Source of the DNA: Blastomussa wellsi | Taxonomy: Eukaryota; Cnidaria; Anthozoa; Scleractinia; Plerogyridae | Direction: 5' to 3' | DNA length: 64,000 bases | NCBI GenBank assembly: GCA_947652115.1 | Contig: OX393572.1 | Coordinates: 4,807,066-4,871,065, forward strand | Shown: piece by piece, positions 37,203 to 48,600 of the stretch | How the letters are laid out: each line of letters starts with the position of its first letter | Numbering within the stretch: the stretch's first letter is position 1 | Made by a program: the position numbers and the translations under genes | The notes under the pieces: model-generated | Seen by the model: only the letters and a program-made list of their open reading frames with translations | What the model was told of the DNA's origin: nothing | The model's database searches: none

Positions 37203-37460
37203 TTAATAAAGAAACAGCTTCTCACTTCCAGCGTTTTCATTAAGTGAGGGTTTTAAGTCACTGATCAATAGCGTTTCTTGAATTCTACACTGCAATTCGG
37301 ACTTTCCAGTAGCGAGGATTTCAAAATGGTCCCATTTGATGTTGTGACCTGTAGAAATGGCATGGTCAGCAATCGTGGAGGCGTGACCATCTTGTGTAAG
37401 AGCCTTGAAATGTTCGGTCTTTCTGTAATCGTTGTTTGGCTTTACCGACGTAGAAGACAG
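37203..37460 (-). pseudogene. Penelope-like element, GIY-YIG endonuclease C-terminal fragment
   Basis: The minus frame ends with a TAA at 37205-37203 and is open for 85 codons back to an in-frame stop at 37461-37463. The product contains 'RKTEHFKALTQDGHASTIAD', then a GHNIKWDHFEIL-like stretch, and ends 'NENAGSEKLFLY'. I recognise this as the C-terminus of the Penelope-like reverse transcriptase/GIY-YIG endonuclease polyprotein. The reverse-transcriptase part is missing. Beyond the upstream stop, recognisable fragments appear to change frame, so the copy is 5'-truncated and frameshifted. No function is expected. Confidence 0.75.
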
Positions 37461-37844
37461 TTAGAAGGCATCACAGTCCCAACAACTCTCTTAAAGTTTT
37501 TTGGCGAGCATGCGATACACAAGCCATATGCACATACATTCTTATCTTTAAGCACACTTATGTTGCTAATAACGAAAATTAACAACAATTCCCAGTTCTC
37601 TTAATGTGACGAGCCTGCAACGAATCGTGGCCCTTGCATCTGACTCATGTCCACTGAAGATACGACCTTGTTCCCGTTGCTGAAGACTTCGGTTGGAGAA
37701 AAAACGCGTCTTACAAAGGGATTCCGGTCAGAATTTGCCATGCTTGAATTTTTGCGCTGCATGACGTGATTTTCCTGCCTCGTTTCCAATCCAACTCCTC
37801 TACGATAATTGGTATAACGGCAGCGGACATGGCAAGTTTAGTTT
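37461..37844. other. Junk between two retroelement fragments
   Basis: It may hold frameshifted upstream parts of the Penelope-like copy, but I cannot align them with confidence. Confidence 0.35.
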
Positions 37845-37994
37845 TCCGTTATTCATAATGCAGCTTGATATATTAGTATAAAAAAGACGTACACACTTAA
37901 TAAAGGATTCTCCAAAGTGGAACTTTTCCAAGGTCTTGAAAAGAAAGTTCCAACTTAACGAGTCAAACGCTTTCTCAAAGTCAAACTGGTACAA
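37845..37994 (-). pseudogene. LINE reverse-transcriptase fragment
   Basis: The minus frame begins near 'QFDFEKAFDSLSWNFLFKTL' and continues with FHFGESFI and LFYTNISSCIMNNG-like residues. DFEKAFDS is reverse-transcriptase motif A, and the following helix and 'FYTNISSCIMNNG' are typical of LINE elements, most like the L1/Tx1 side in my judgement. Similarity stops at about 37845, where the frame runs on only to about 37800 with unrelated residues. There is no catalytic YADD box or endonuclease domain. It is a short dead copy next to a dead Penelope-like copy. Confidence 0.75.
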
Positions 37995-38339
37995 GAAGGA
38001 ACATTAGGTCACTAAAATTGATGACAACTTACAGACTTTTAAGCCTAGACTTCATGATTATAACAAAGAAACGGCACTGAAACGGAGGGACCTGAAAGAG
38101 TGAAATGGGAACTGGGACTTGCCGATGTCTCGCTGTGAAAATGGGATTTATGTGATTGTGAGTGGGAACTTAAGAAACAAACAGCGGTAATTAATGGACA
38201 GGGATTTGCGCCAAACATAGGACGGGAAATGGGATTTGGGCTGAAAAATGGAATTTGGTACCTCCCTTTAGAACCCTCGAAAGACTCTGATATTGCATCA
38301 TTTTCCAGCAATACTAGGAAACAGTGTCATTCTGAAATC

Positions 38340-38750
38340 CAGTTGAGGGTCTCAGTAAGGATAACCGTTAGTCATGAAAGGGCCAAAGGTATGGAGTTAG
38401 GCGTAAAACCTGAACTTGGAAAACTGAACCGTTAACCGTAAAAATATTAACCTTAAAAATGCACACCATGAAAGTGAAAGCCTTCAGATCTCTTGTCATG
38501 TCTAAATTCGGTCGAAAGTGACTGCCGAATGTATCGTAGAACGAGTGCACAGACGTGACAGTTCTGACGGTTGCCCTGTCTTTGTCAACATCGGAAATTA
38601 ATTTTTAACTTTAAAAACAATTGAATTAATTTTTGACCCTACTGTTAACCGTAACGAAAGCTAAATTAACTGTTAGCCTTAAAAAAGCCAAAATGTTTAG
38701 CTTTAACCGTGAAAGCCACCACCCCTTGAGACCCTCACAGTTATTTCTAC
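38340..38750. mobile_element. Possible inverted-end element with 'ttaaccgt' iterations
   Basis: 'gagggtctca' at 38345 and 'tgagaccctc' at 38735 are inverted. Between them 'gttaaccgtaa', 'attaacctta', 'gttaaccgtaacg', 'gttagcctta' and 'tttaaccgtg' recur. The boundaries and class are uncertain. Confidence 0.4.
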
Positions 38751-39137
38751 GGTTAGGTGGCTTAATCATTATGTGACGATCAGAAATTCACTATTGTGAC
38801 CATATTGATCTACACTAAGCACCACTTTGCATAAATATACCTTTTCGTTATTTATTAATACTGTGTCAAACAGTCAAGCAAAGAGAATTTAGGAAAAATC
38901 TTCAAGTGGGAAATATTGTCTTGATATAACACTAAATTCTGACAGCTTTTGTTGCAGGAAATGTTTGCAATTTAGCCAGGAGAACTGATTGTGTAAAGTA
39001 AACTATGTAGTTCTAATTGTCTAATGATTGGATTGGATTTTCCAAATTTTTAGGTGATGAAAAAAATCACAGCGCCGCGCTAACGTTAAGGGTGACAAAG
39101 ACTGCTCTGCCAAGAACTTGAGATATCACGCATATAC
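38751..39137. other. Intergenic, no gene seen
   Basis: AT-rich sequence with nothing supportable, apart from read-through of the candidate exon next to it. Confidence 0.35.
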
Positions 39138-39284
39138 CTGCAGCTGTGTTAGCTGTGTGACAAATCTCGTTGTAGGCTTTTCGTATCATCCCGCACAGGT
39201 GACAAAAGCTCGTATAGAGACTTAAATGTTGAATGCTTTTCAACGCGTTGCTGTTCATGCGTTGGCGGATCAATCGCATTGTAC
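39138..39284 (-). other. Possible orphan coding exon
   Basis: A strong minus-strand 3' splice site ('tgtatatttgcag') precedes a 147-nt stretch that ends at 'gctgcag|gtatatg', a good 5' splice site. Only one frame is open across it. The exon would be phase-symmetric (it completes a codon with two bases and leaves one). It is clearly G+C-richer than its flanks. The encoded 48 residues (including 'LYTSFCHLCGMIRKAYNEIC') resemble loosely the sixth-helix region of gustatory-receptor-like seven-helix proteins, but this is a weak impression. The frame also stays open past the donor to 39067. No partner exons were found. Confidence 0.25.
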
Positions 39285-41575
39285 CTGCAAATATACAATG
39301 AACGATGAAAATCATAAAATAGATATTTATAAACAAATGATTTCAGCTGTGTATACAACGAGAAAGAACGCGAAAATTTTACACAACAAAGAAATGAAGA
39401 TTCTGCCTCGCTGATCAGGCATGGCGAAGCAGTAAAGTTAAATCCACCAGCTCCTTTTGCATTCTGTTACTTTGTGAGCAATTACGCCAAAGCACCAAGC
39501 AAGCAAAGCTAGTGAGTCCGAGATTTTAGAACTGTAATTAATGATAATTTTTGTCTTGAATTACTTTATACCTTAACTGATAATTTTCTTGCTCTCAGTT
39601 CTCGGAGAAAAGGGGGAAATTGTAGGTAGCGTTTATTACAAAACGAAAGGAAACCAGGTATGTTCTTCAAAATTTTATTGGTTCAAATATTGTCGTTCTT
39701 TTCTAACTTGTTTTGTTTTCATAGACTTCATTTCATTACTGACAAAGTTTACTTTAATATCTTGATTTTGACTTAAATTTATATAGAAGCTGTAACTCAG
39801 TTTTAGATGTCCTGGTTACCTCGCCAAAAAAGGTTGCGCTATAACTCTACTCTTAACAAAAGGGAATCACGACAATTACTGATTGTATAAGCTGCTTACA
39901 GTTATAAACAAGGCAGATACAAGAAACCTTTACTGATTTTTCATACAGAGCAGAAATTTGTTTCCGGTTTTTTTGCAGGTACGCTTTTTAGACGGTACAA
40001 AACAGACCCTTCAATAAGATCAGTCTGTCATAGATTACTTCAACTCGACAAACGTTTTATCGTCAATTCGATTTATCGAATGCGGAAGAGTATTTCACAT
40101 TCTCGTGAAACATATATGGACGTCAATTCGACGAAAAGAATGTACAAACTACAATTAAAGTTCCATTCAAGAGGTGATCGAGATGACTTGGAGAGCACAC
40201 TGCCTCTGATTGAAGAATATACTGCATTCGCAAACTCTAGCAGTTTCCTTGGTTTCTCTATAGTAGTTCTCCCAGTTTGCCCTTTTACTGTATTTAAAAG
40301 AGCTTTATAAAGAGCCACCACGAGGTAGAGATAAACTGAGAGGAACATGGATGCCTTTGAATTAGGAATATTGAGAAGATTTGTTGTAAACAAACTTGAA
40401 AGACTTGCAATCCTTAATCGGCGTTCACAGCGATCGGTGTTAGGATGTTGTTAGGATCTCCGAGATTAATTGACCCTATCGTTTAACGATGATAGTCGTG
40501 AAGCGTGGCGTATCTTGGCATCTTGCGTGACTCTTGTTTGACACATTGGTCCTCACAAGTGGTCGTCCCAACCCCATTTCTTGTCACATGCAAACTGAAC
40601 ACCAAATTTAATGTCTAAAATCTTCTACCCACAAGAACACAGCTTTCTTGTAGCTAGTACAAAACCCGGAGACAGAAGCGAGCTGATTGTAACAGGTATC
40701 AAAACAATATTGCAACTATTTGATTATGTTAAACAGAATTTTAAAAAATATCAAGCCAAAAAATGCTCTGTAAAGCCAAGAGACATACTGCAAACCGGTG
40801 CTGTATTGTACGCATGCAAATTTGACTTTAACTTTACTGACTATCGGAAAAAAACTAGATTAACGCTCAAAGGAAAAGCTTTAAAATGAAAGGACTATAG
40901 AAAAATAGCGTGAAAGATAAAATATCTGATGTTATTTATATTCCTCTGAAATTGTTTTAGGTTTCATGAACTTATCTCTGGTATTTTAAGTTCAATGGTT
41001 TCTACGTATTTTTGTCTTTACTATTTGCGGGTACAATCAATTTCTCTTTGTTTCATGAACCCGCGAATATACAATCTCTATCATTTGAAACGGCAGTGTG
41101 ACAGTCGGGTTTCATTTCATTTTGTAGCTTGTGTATGTGACAGAATCCTGTGCCAAAAGCAGAAGAAAAAATGTGGGTGCTAACAACGAATTAGTTCCCT
41201 CTCGTGTATAGCTATATAGAGCACCGGCCTAAACTGTATATTCCCGTAAAATGGACATGGTCAATACGAGGGGCTGAACGCGATGGTAGATGGGAATATT
41301 TATTTTAAGAGTTTGATATCTCTCAGAGTGGTGGTACTGACTCGGCTAAATCAACTCCCTATGACAATACATGAATGGTGCTATTTTGGGTTAGGTGATT
41401 TATATTCTGGATCAGAAGCTTGCCAGTTGTTTCGTACATTGTTTGTGATTTACTCTGTGTGAATCAAAGCTGTAAGCCACGAGATGATTCATGCGGTCAT
41501 TGTAAACTGAGGTATCGTACCCTCAGGTTTATTTCATATTAGAACCTTTAAAGAGGGGTGTTTATAAGAGACGGT
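39285..41575. other. Intergenic, no gene supported
   Basis: Short frames on both strands (for example minus 40393-40073, plus 40611-40889) show no domain or splice context that I can defend. Confidence 0.35.
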
Positions 41576-41596
41576 GGGGGGGGGGGGGGGGGGGGG
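41576..41596 (+). repeat. G21 homopolymer
   Basis: Twenty-one consecutive G. Like the run at 7658, it has quadruplex-forming potential and is likely to vary in length. Confidence 0.9.
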
Positions 41597-41974
41597 TCTG
41601 TTGAGTCAAGATATATGTATACTTATAATACAGACAGGATTCTACGCGCGCTCTGATTGGTCCAAAACCCATGTTTTATCAAAGTAAAACACAGAAAAAG
41701 CGTGTTTTATTGTTTTTCGTCAGCTCTACTCAAGTGAAAACTCTCAAGAACATTTTCTATGGAGACATTCCCCACAAAATTCTGAGTCAAGCTGTAGAAA
41801 TGGTCAAAGAAGCTTCCAAGTTCTAGAGGAAAGTAGAAGAAGCGAAATTGAATTGCTTCAGTTAATCGATCGTGTGTGTTTTGTTGTTTTTACTCGCGGC
41901 GTGTTCTCAAATACCCGTCGTGTTCTATGATATAATACATGGCTTTGGCTTCTTTATTTGTTCCATAAAAAAAA

Positions 41975-42105
41975 ATGCTGGGGGTAGCTCTGCGATGGAC
42001 TAGCATCCCTTCCAGGAGGGGAATAGAAATATTCTCTGTCGCTTCATGCTAAGGAAACCGGGATAAGCTCCGGCCTGATGGGCGACTAGGCTCGTATGCG
42101 GACTC
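41975..42105 (+). mobile_element. 5'-truncated SINE tail
   Basis: 'gctctgcgatggactagcat' followed by 'tccaggagggg' and 'aaaccgggataagctccggc' matches the body and tail of the SINEs at 20963-21280 (minus) and 55081-55360. The tRNA head is absent and an A-run directly precedes it. Confidence 0.75.
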
Positions 42106-44444
42106 TATTTTTTACTGACATAGAGTGTTTTATTGCCGCCTTCTTGATGTCTCATTTTCACACCATATCAATATTAAAAATGTGGTGGAGGAATACCATT
42201 ATATAAGCGGAAGTATGACTGGTTCCTTGTTCATAAATTGTCACAACTTTAGAAGAAGAGGAGAAAAAGTTATGTTAAGAATTTGTCACCGACTCGTTGA
42301 TATTTGAAAGGTCTGAAACTGCTGGCCTGGAAAGTATCACGCACACATTCTTCTGAGAGATTCTCTCTTAAATGAGAGCTTGGTGGCAACAAGGGAATAA
42401 TATTAATAACATATATAGACAAGAAGTTTATCTTTGATGTTCCGCCTTCAGGTTAGAACAGTGCTCAAGGTTCCCAGGCGAAGTTCTGAAGAGCTATCTG
42501 CGTAAAGCAAATCCAGCTGATAGGGTACTGCACCCTTCTCAGTCACTGTAGATAAGCGAAATTGTAAATGAATGTGTACATTCAGGGCGGCTATGTAAAC
42601 ACTAATATCTTTCTCTAAGCAAACAACTAACATTCAATGATCTGGTAACATAGTGCGGGAAGCGAATGGGCGATTCCTTAAACCAAAATTGCTGTTATCG
42701 ATAAAACAGTGTAGTGCGATTTAAAACGCTCAATGCTTCAAATTGGATCGAAAATCAGAGTCATTTGGTGTGAATTACTAACTATTAAGAGCAGGAAGAA
42801 TCGATGGCATTGTCTTTCATTGCAGTCAATAGAAAATAACTATTGACTTTATACGGCTTTAATTTAGCCCACGATTGAACCACGTGGGTACCTTATTGTG
42901 TATACCGGAGAATGAAAAGAATTACATTGTAACTACAAAATCTTCATCAAGATTACCGAACACAAACGAAGCACTGTCATGTTTTTGTTTCAAACCAATG
43001 AGTTCATCGCTTTAACAGGTTACCCTGAACAAAAAACGAAATCATTAATTCCACCTCGCCGGAAGAACAACCAGGTGCAATGAATTCTAAAAGTGCCAAG
43101 TGGTTGAGTTATAAAGACCGTTTATTGCTTTTGTCAAATGGGTAATATTATTGAATTCTTAAAGTGTGACAGCCTCACACCTTTTGTTTCGCTACACCGT
43201 AGCTGAACAAACGCAATTGGAAAATTTCTCTTGTCGCAAGCATGGCATGAAACACGGCCGGCAGTTATTTCATTGACACTTTGTATTTAGCATACTAGCT
43301 ATCGGTTAATAACAAGCTCATTTATTGAGCCCGTTCCAGATAATGTTTTGAAAATAATTTTTTGTTTGAAAGTTTATTGAGGATATATATAAAGACAAAT
43401 ATAAATTTAAAGAAAAATGTATATGTTTCAAAGAAACCAATCAAATTACAAATGTTTGTCGGAGATCATATCAAAGAAATTAAATTATTTTTAAATAGTT
43501 GTGTTTTTTTTTACTAAACGAACAATAATTTTGTGGGAAAAAACCTTTCCGGTAACAACGCATTTTTATATGGTCTTCATTTTGTGGTTTTGACAGGTTT
43601 TTTCCACTTTAAATTACACCACTCTTAAATTACGAAAAATTAGAATCCGTCAAATTTGTCTGTATGTTATCGTTAAAACTGCAGCGGCTTTCAAATTTCT
43701 GGTTGAAGGACGGGTTTGGCGCAAAACTTCAACACTTGATCATTCCCTGTTTTGTATTCATAATTTTCTTTAAAAGTTGTAAGCGCCGCTTTTTGCAAAA
43801 CAGGAAAATTAAAACCCCGTCGGCAACAAGATTCACTTTAAATTCGGAGAAAAGATTCTAATTTACAAGTTTTAATTACAAATTTTCTTTTATATCTGCC
43901 GTGCTTCGCTAGCTACTGCACCGCCTGTGGCAAAAAAGCTTGCGAGTCGGCTCTCAGTTTTTCATGTCTTAATTTATGTTTTAACGATGCCAGAAGCCCA
44001 GAATATTTTGTCTATAAACATACTCGACAAAGAGCTGTTAAATTATCTTAGATTATTGGCATATTGCTTTCAAAGTAATGTAGAAAAGGGACTTTTTGTT
44101 TTACGTAAACGTAATTTTCGACTTCTATCTTATCAAACAAGGTCTGTAACTAACTTGTGAATAGAAATTTCCTGGCGCATTGTTCATGCCAATCGGCGCG
44201 GTTTCGTAATTATGAATGGAAATTCAAAACAGCCAAACAGTGTTCACGGCTGCTAAATACCCCAACCCCCCCCCCAAAAAAAAAAATAAAAAAAAGCCAA
44301 CCAGCTGATATATTCGAACAAACTATAACCGCAGTAGGAAAGTCCCCTAAGATCATAATAACAAAAGTCACCAAAAGATTTGCCAATTAAACGTACTTAA
44401 CAATAACATCATTGTTTTAATTTCGAAAATTTCAAAACCGCTTA
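42106..44444. other. Intergenic, no gene supported
   Basis: It holds a C-run followed by an A-run at about 44266-44297 ('ccccccccccaaaaaaaaaa'). No coding region is supported. Confidence 0.4.
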
Positions 44445-44600
44445 AAGGTGGATTTCCACTGTAGCGTGTTTTTTACGTGCGTAAAAAATTTAGAGACAAT
44501 TTATGAAAGGCTTGCGTAAACGTGTACGCAAGTTTTCAATACATCGTCTATAATTTTATTTACGCACGTAAAAAATTACGCGACAGTGGAAATCCACCTT
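44445..44600. mobile_element. MITE with 'ggtggatttccactgt' ends
   Basis: The ends 'aaggtggatttccactgtag' and the complement of 'acagtggaaatccacctt' are inverted repeats, and inside them 'tttacgtgcgtaaaaaattt'/'tttacgcacgtaaaaaatta' form a second inverted pair. The element is 156 bp, non-coding. The left flank reads ttaa and the right edge tt|aa, compatible with a TTAA-type target site. Confidence 0.8.
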
Positions 44601-45339
44601 AAGGCTAATTATAGATGATAAACGCATATGTATAAGTAAAAAAAGTAAGAACTTTATCTGAAACGCTCACTGTTTTTTCAGTTAGATGATGATTTTAAAG
44701 GTAAATGCTTTGCTGAGTCCTAGCTCAATTTCTTGATGATTTTCTGTATTCTCGTCACCAAAACGTTTGACAAAATAGGGATATTTTATGGAGAAAATAG
44801 ACTTGGATCGCTGTTGGAAACGGAGAGCGAAAACGCCAGTAGACATTTTAACCTGGTAGAGTCATCGAATAATTTCGAAAATGGACTTGTACAATAACAA
44901 AATACCAGTGGCCAATACCGAAGCCATAAATGAACACATTTTAAAACCAAATAGCTATCAAATATCCGAATGACTTAACGGCCAAGGCAAGTGACATTAA
45001 TTTATACTTTGTTCATTTCGTTGGAGGTGAAAAATGCAGTGCGAAATTAGTAACTAAAAAACCACGCGTTCAGCCGATTAAATCGATGAAAAATGATGTA
45101 AGCGCGTTTTTGTTAAACACTCGTAAAATTTAAAATAGAAATGAATGAGATGTCATATAAATGACACCTGCTCGTAAACTTGTCTCCTGTGACAACTGTG
45201 ACAGTCAACTTACTTAAGTTATTAAGAAAGCAATTATTACAGAAATCTAACTTCCGAAGTTAATGAAATTTCGTTCAAGGTTGACATTACTGTTCTCGAC
45301 CAGCGCTGTAACGCATTAACAAGCAAGCGAGGATTAGCC
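44601..45339. other. Intergenic, no gene seen
   Basis: AT-rich, with nothing supportable. Confidence 0.4.
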
Positions 45340-45607
45340 ATTTCAAAGGCACTTTTCACGACTATTGTCTCGATTGGTGTTGACGTCGAATTCTTAACTT
45401 GGTTTAATGCGCCAACGTTGCTAAAATCAACAAGCCAGCGGTTTAATTAGGCGGGAGCGCATTTTAAGCTGCACACATCGACTATTCAGTGATCTCGCTC
45501 AGGCGTTAACTGGACGTAAAGATCAATTTCGTGACCGTTTTCGCGCGTTCATCTCTATTCGTCAAGGGGATTTTAGAAGGATTTCGACACAGCTGCTGCC
45601 AAGGAAG
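45340..45607 (+). promoter_or_regulatory. CpG-rich candidate promoter / untranslated exon
   Basis: The patch is G+C-richer with many CpG. It has an 'attttaag' weak TATA at about 45461, an initiator-like 'ttcagt' at 45485-45490, and ends at a plausible 5' splice site 'aaggaag|gtaaac' (exon end 45607). No long open frame. It could be a distant first exon of the DMRT gene, 10 kb upstream, or of another transcript. The link is inference only. Confidence 0.2.
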
Positions 45608-48600
45608 GTAAACTTAAACTTTTATGAATCCCGTCATGTCGTGACTTCGCGCGCGTGAGGAAGCTATAATCGATTCACAATCATCTTGACCATCATCTGC
45701 AACGAGTACAATTAATGATATCATTTTCATTTTCAGTTTCAACGTAAAGCGCACAGACTGATCGTTGGTTCAATCCAAGCGGACTGAGATCTAGAAGTGA
45801 GATTTTATTCAGAACGGCAAAGTACATTCGGCTGATCAATTTCAAGCCCATTTGAGGGTAAAACAAAGTACATCTTTTTGTAATTGTAGTAACATACTTT
45901 CATAAATATTTAGTAAATTGTAGTTATTCTAGAATTGAATTTGCCTTTTTTAAAAAGGATCACGTTATATTTCAATTCAAGCAAGGCTTTCCAGATTTCA
46001 AGGAAGTCAATTGGCTTTCACTAGGTTAGTGTATTTTCAAATATTCGCCTAGTAGTTATGGCTTTACAAAAGTCATTTTACATTTATTTTACTCCCAGCC
46101 GGACAGGAATATACAAATATTTTATTCGTGCACCTGCACTCGGCTAATTTACTTTACGCAACAAATTTCAGAAGACTTTGCAGGGATGCTGAGAAAATTT
46201 CCTTAAAAAACAGCAATAAACTGCTTCAGAAACAATTTGCAACAATTGCCGGATTAATAAAAGTAATTATCAATTATAAACGAAATTTTGTTTTCCTGAA
46301 AATTTAACGACGTACGTTTTTCTGAAAAAAATAATAAATAAAAAAATAAACCACACAAATTAAAACGGCATGTTTCAAATTTAGCTTTAAGACTTTTAAA
46401 ACAGTTTCACTTTCTATTAAATGCGGGGCAAATAAAATTCGAGAATTTCGTAGATTTGTTTCGCAACTAAGACAGAATAAAGTTTGCGTGCTGGAAGGAC
46501 AATAAAAAACGAGCTAAAAGCCGCAGAATGCCCAAAAATCAATTGAGAATTAATCATTTTTAGATATTACTGTTAAGACTAGATGTAATGTAAACTTTAT
46601 CTATTCAAAATGTGACGATATTTCGCACCATTAAGTGTCTCAGCCACTATCAGTAAAAGCAAACTACGATTTTATTTCGTGATTGTACCAAACGGACCGA
46701 AAAACTCACCAGTGATTCAAATTTTAAGCAGTTAAATTTGGCCGAGTAGCAAAGGCGGTCTTTGCTCAAAATCATTACTTTGTATTGTTTGTATTCGTTC
46801 AGTGCTCCCATCGTGACGAAATTAAACAACAAAATCACCTATGAAATTTGCTTGTTTTGCGTAAATACAAAGGAAATGACTAACCATTCTTACTAATCAA
46901 CGCTTGTTATTACCACGATAAGGCAACGGAAGGCAGAGGGAATTAAACGCGACAAATTTCGCTATTCAGCGTTAAGTCGCTTTCAAACGTCGAGAGGTCA
47001 AAATTTATAATTAATTCTCGTGGGTGTTTATATCGTGAACAATCTCAAGACAAGATAACAGTCCGTGTAATAAAATGATTTATGTTCCGCTATAAAGCGG
47101 CGAATAATGATTATGTGTATTTAATCTGCTCACGTCGCGAATTTGCCGCTTTACCGGAAAGAACACACAAAAATCCATGATAAACGGATGGGCAATAGGT
47201 TTGAGACGGTTGTTTAAGTCGTTAACAATGCGACTTATAATTTCAATTACTTTTTCGGATCACAATAAAGAGACGCGATTTTGCATAAAGTCAATTTTAC
47301 CCAACCATTTTGCAAATACTTGCGATTGTCAAGTTTTCTCCCGACAAAGGTCCATCAAGGAATCAGTTACAACTCCGGCTCAAAGCTGGTGAATAACGTC
47401 TGAACTCAAAAAGAAGAGAACACTTCTCGTATACTCATTACTTGACTCCAAATGCTCCTTTGTAAGAAATTTTAAAAAGAGAAAACAAACTTTTGTTTTC
47501 CTCGAGGCAACAAGTAAAGCTGGTTAAATAAAAATTATTTCTAATAATCCCCTCGCAAGTATTAATTGCTAGCTCTCGTTTCAAGTTCATATTTGCTGCG
47601 AAACGCTTCTTTGAAGTTTACGTGCTTCTTTTCGTCAAATTCGTCGGTTTTTAAGCGTTGCTGTAATAATCGATCTACATCTGCATGGTTAAGTGCTAAT
47701 TCAGGCTTTGCGTCGTATTTCATGCAACCAAATGTACACAATTCGCCTCCAAAAGAGTTCCTTTAATTTAATATTGAAGTAGATAATTTGCATTACTGTG
47801 TGTAGTTGTCTAGCTTTGATCAAGATGACTAGTTTTTGTGGGTTCACCGAGCTATAAAAGAAATTGATTCACTGTGTTTCTCTAGTACAGGAAGAGGAAC
47901 TCTAACTTTACAAGCTTAAGGAGTATCTCCAAATGGAGATTTCTTCGTTCACAAGAAAGTTTTAAATTCAAAACTCAATTGCAGCCTTTTATCAAAAAGA
48001 AATATATCGCAAATTATTGGACTGCATGCTTTCAAACCAACCACTCGACTTAAAATACACATTGTCTACCTCATTCGGGAGATAATTCGAATAATTTTAC
48101 ATTCTGGTCCTTTCTCTCGAACGTTTGGCGTCCTGTAGGCGCCTAAAAAAGCTTACGCGGAAGATTTTTCTATCTTTTGCGCGTCTGTTTCTTAATGTTC
48201 ATAAACCGCATGCACACGAAACTCATTTTAAGCCCAGCTTTTACATTTCATCAAACCGAAAAAAAACTTCTTCTTTCAGGTTGTATTAAAGTTATAAAAA
48301 CGCCTAATTTTCCGTCGATTTGACGGTTTTGTGGTCAACAAAAAGTTAATTTCGGAATGCGCACTTGGGAGACGGTTTTTAAACGGACATATTTGTTGTC
48401 AGAGCGTTTTACGCTAGCACTCAGCTAAACCCCTCGTCGATTTACACAGGTACTGTTTTAAATTGTGTTGGTTTTTTGATGCCGTAGCCAAACAAACACT
48501 GCTGTGTTTTTCTAGGGTTACATATAATGCTTCAATTTAACCTAGAAAGTAGGAAACCATGGCAGGAAGTTTTAACTCGTTTCATTCAGACATGTAGTAA

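Noticed and set aside
37278..37604. 108-codon plus frame
   Set aside because: Antisense shadow of the Penelope-like GIY-YIG fragment and its flank.
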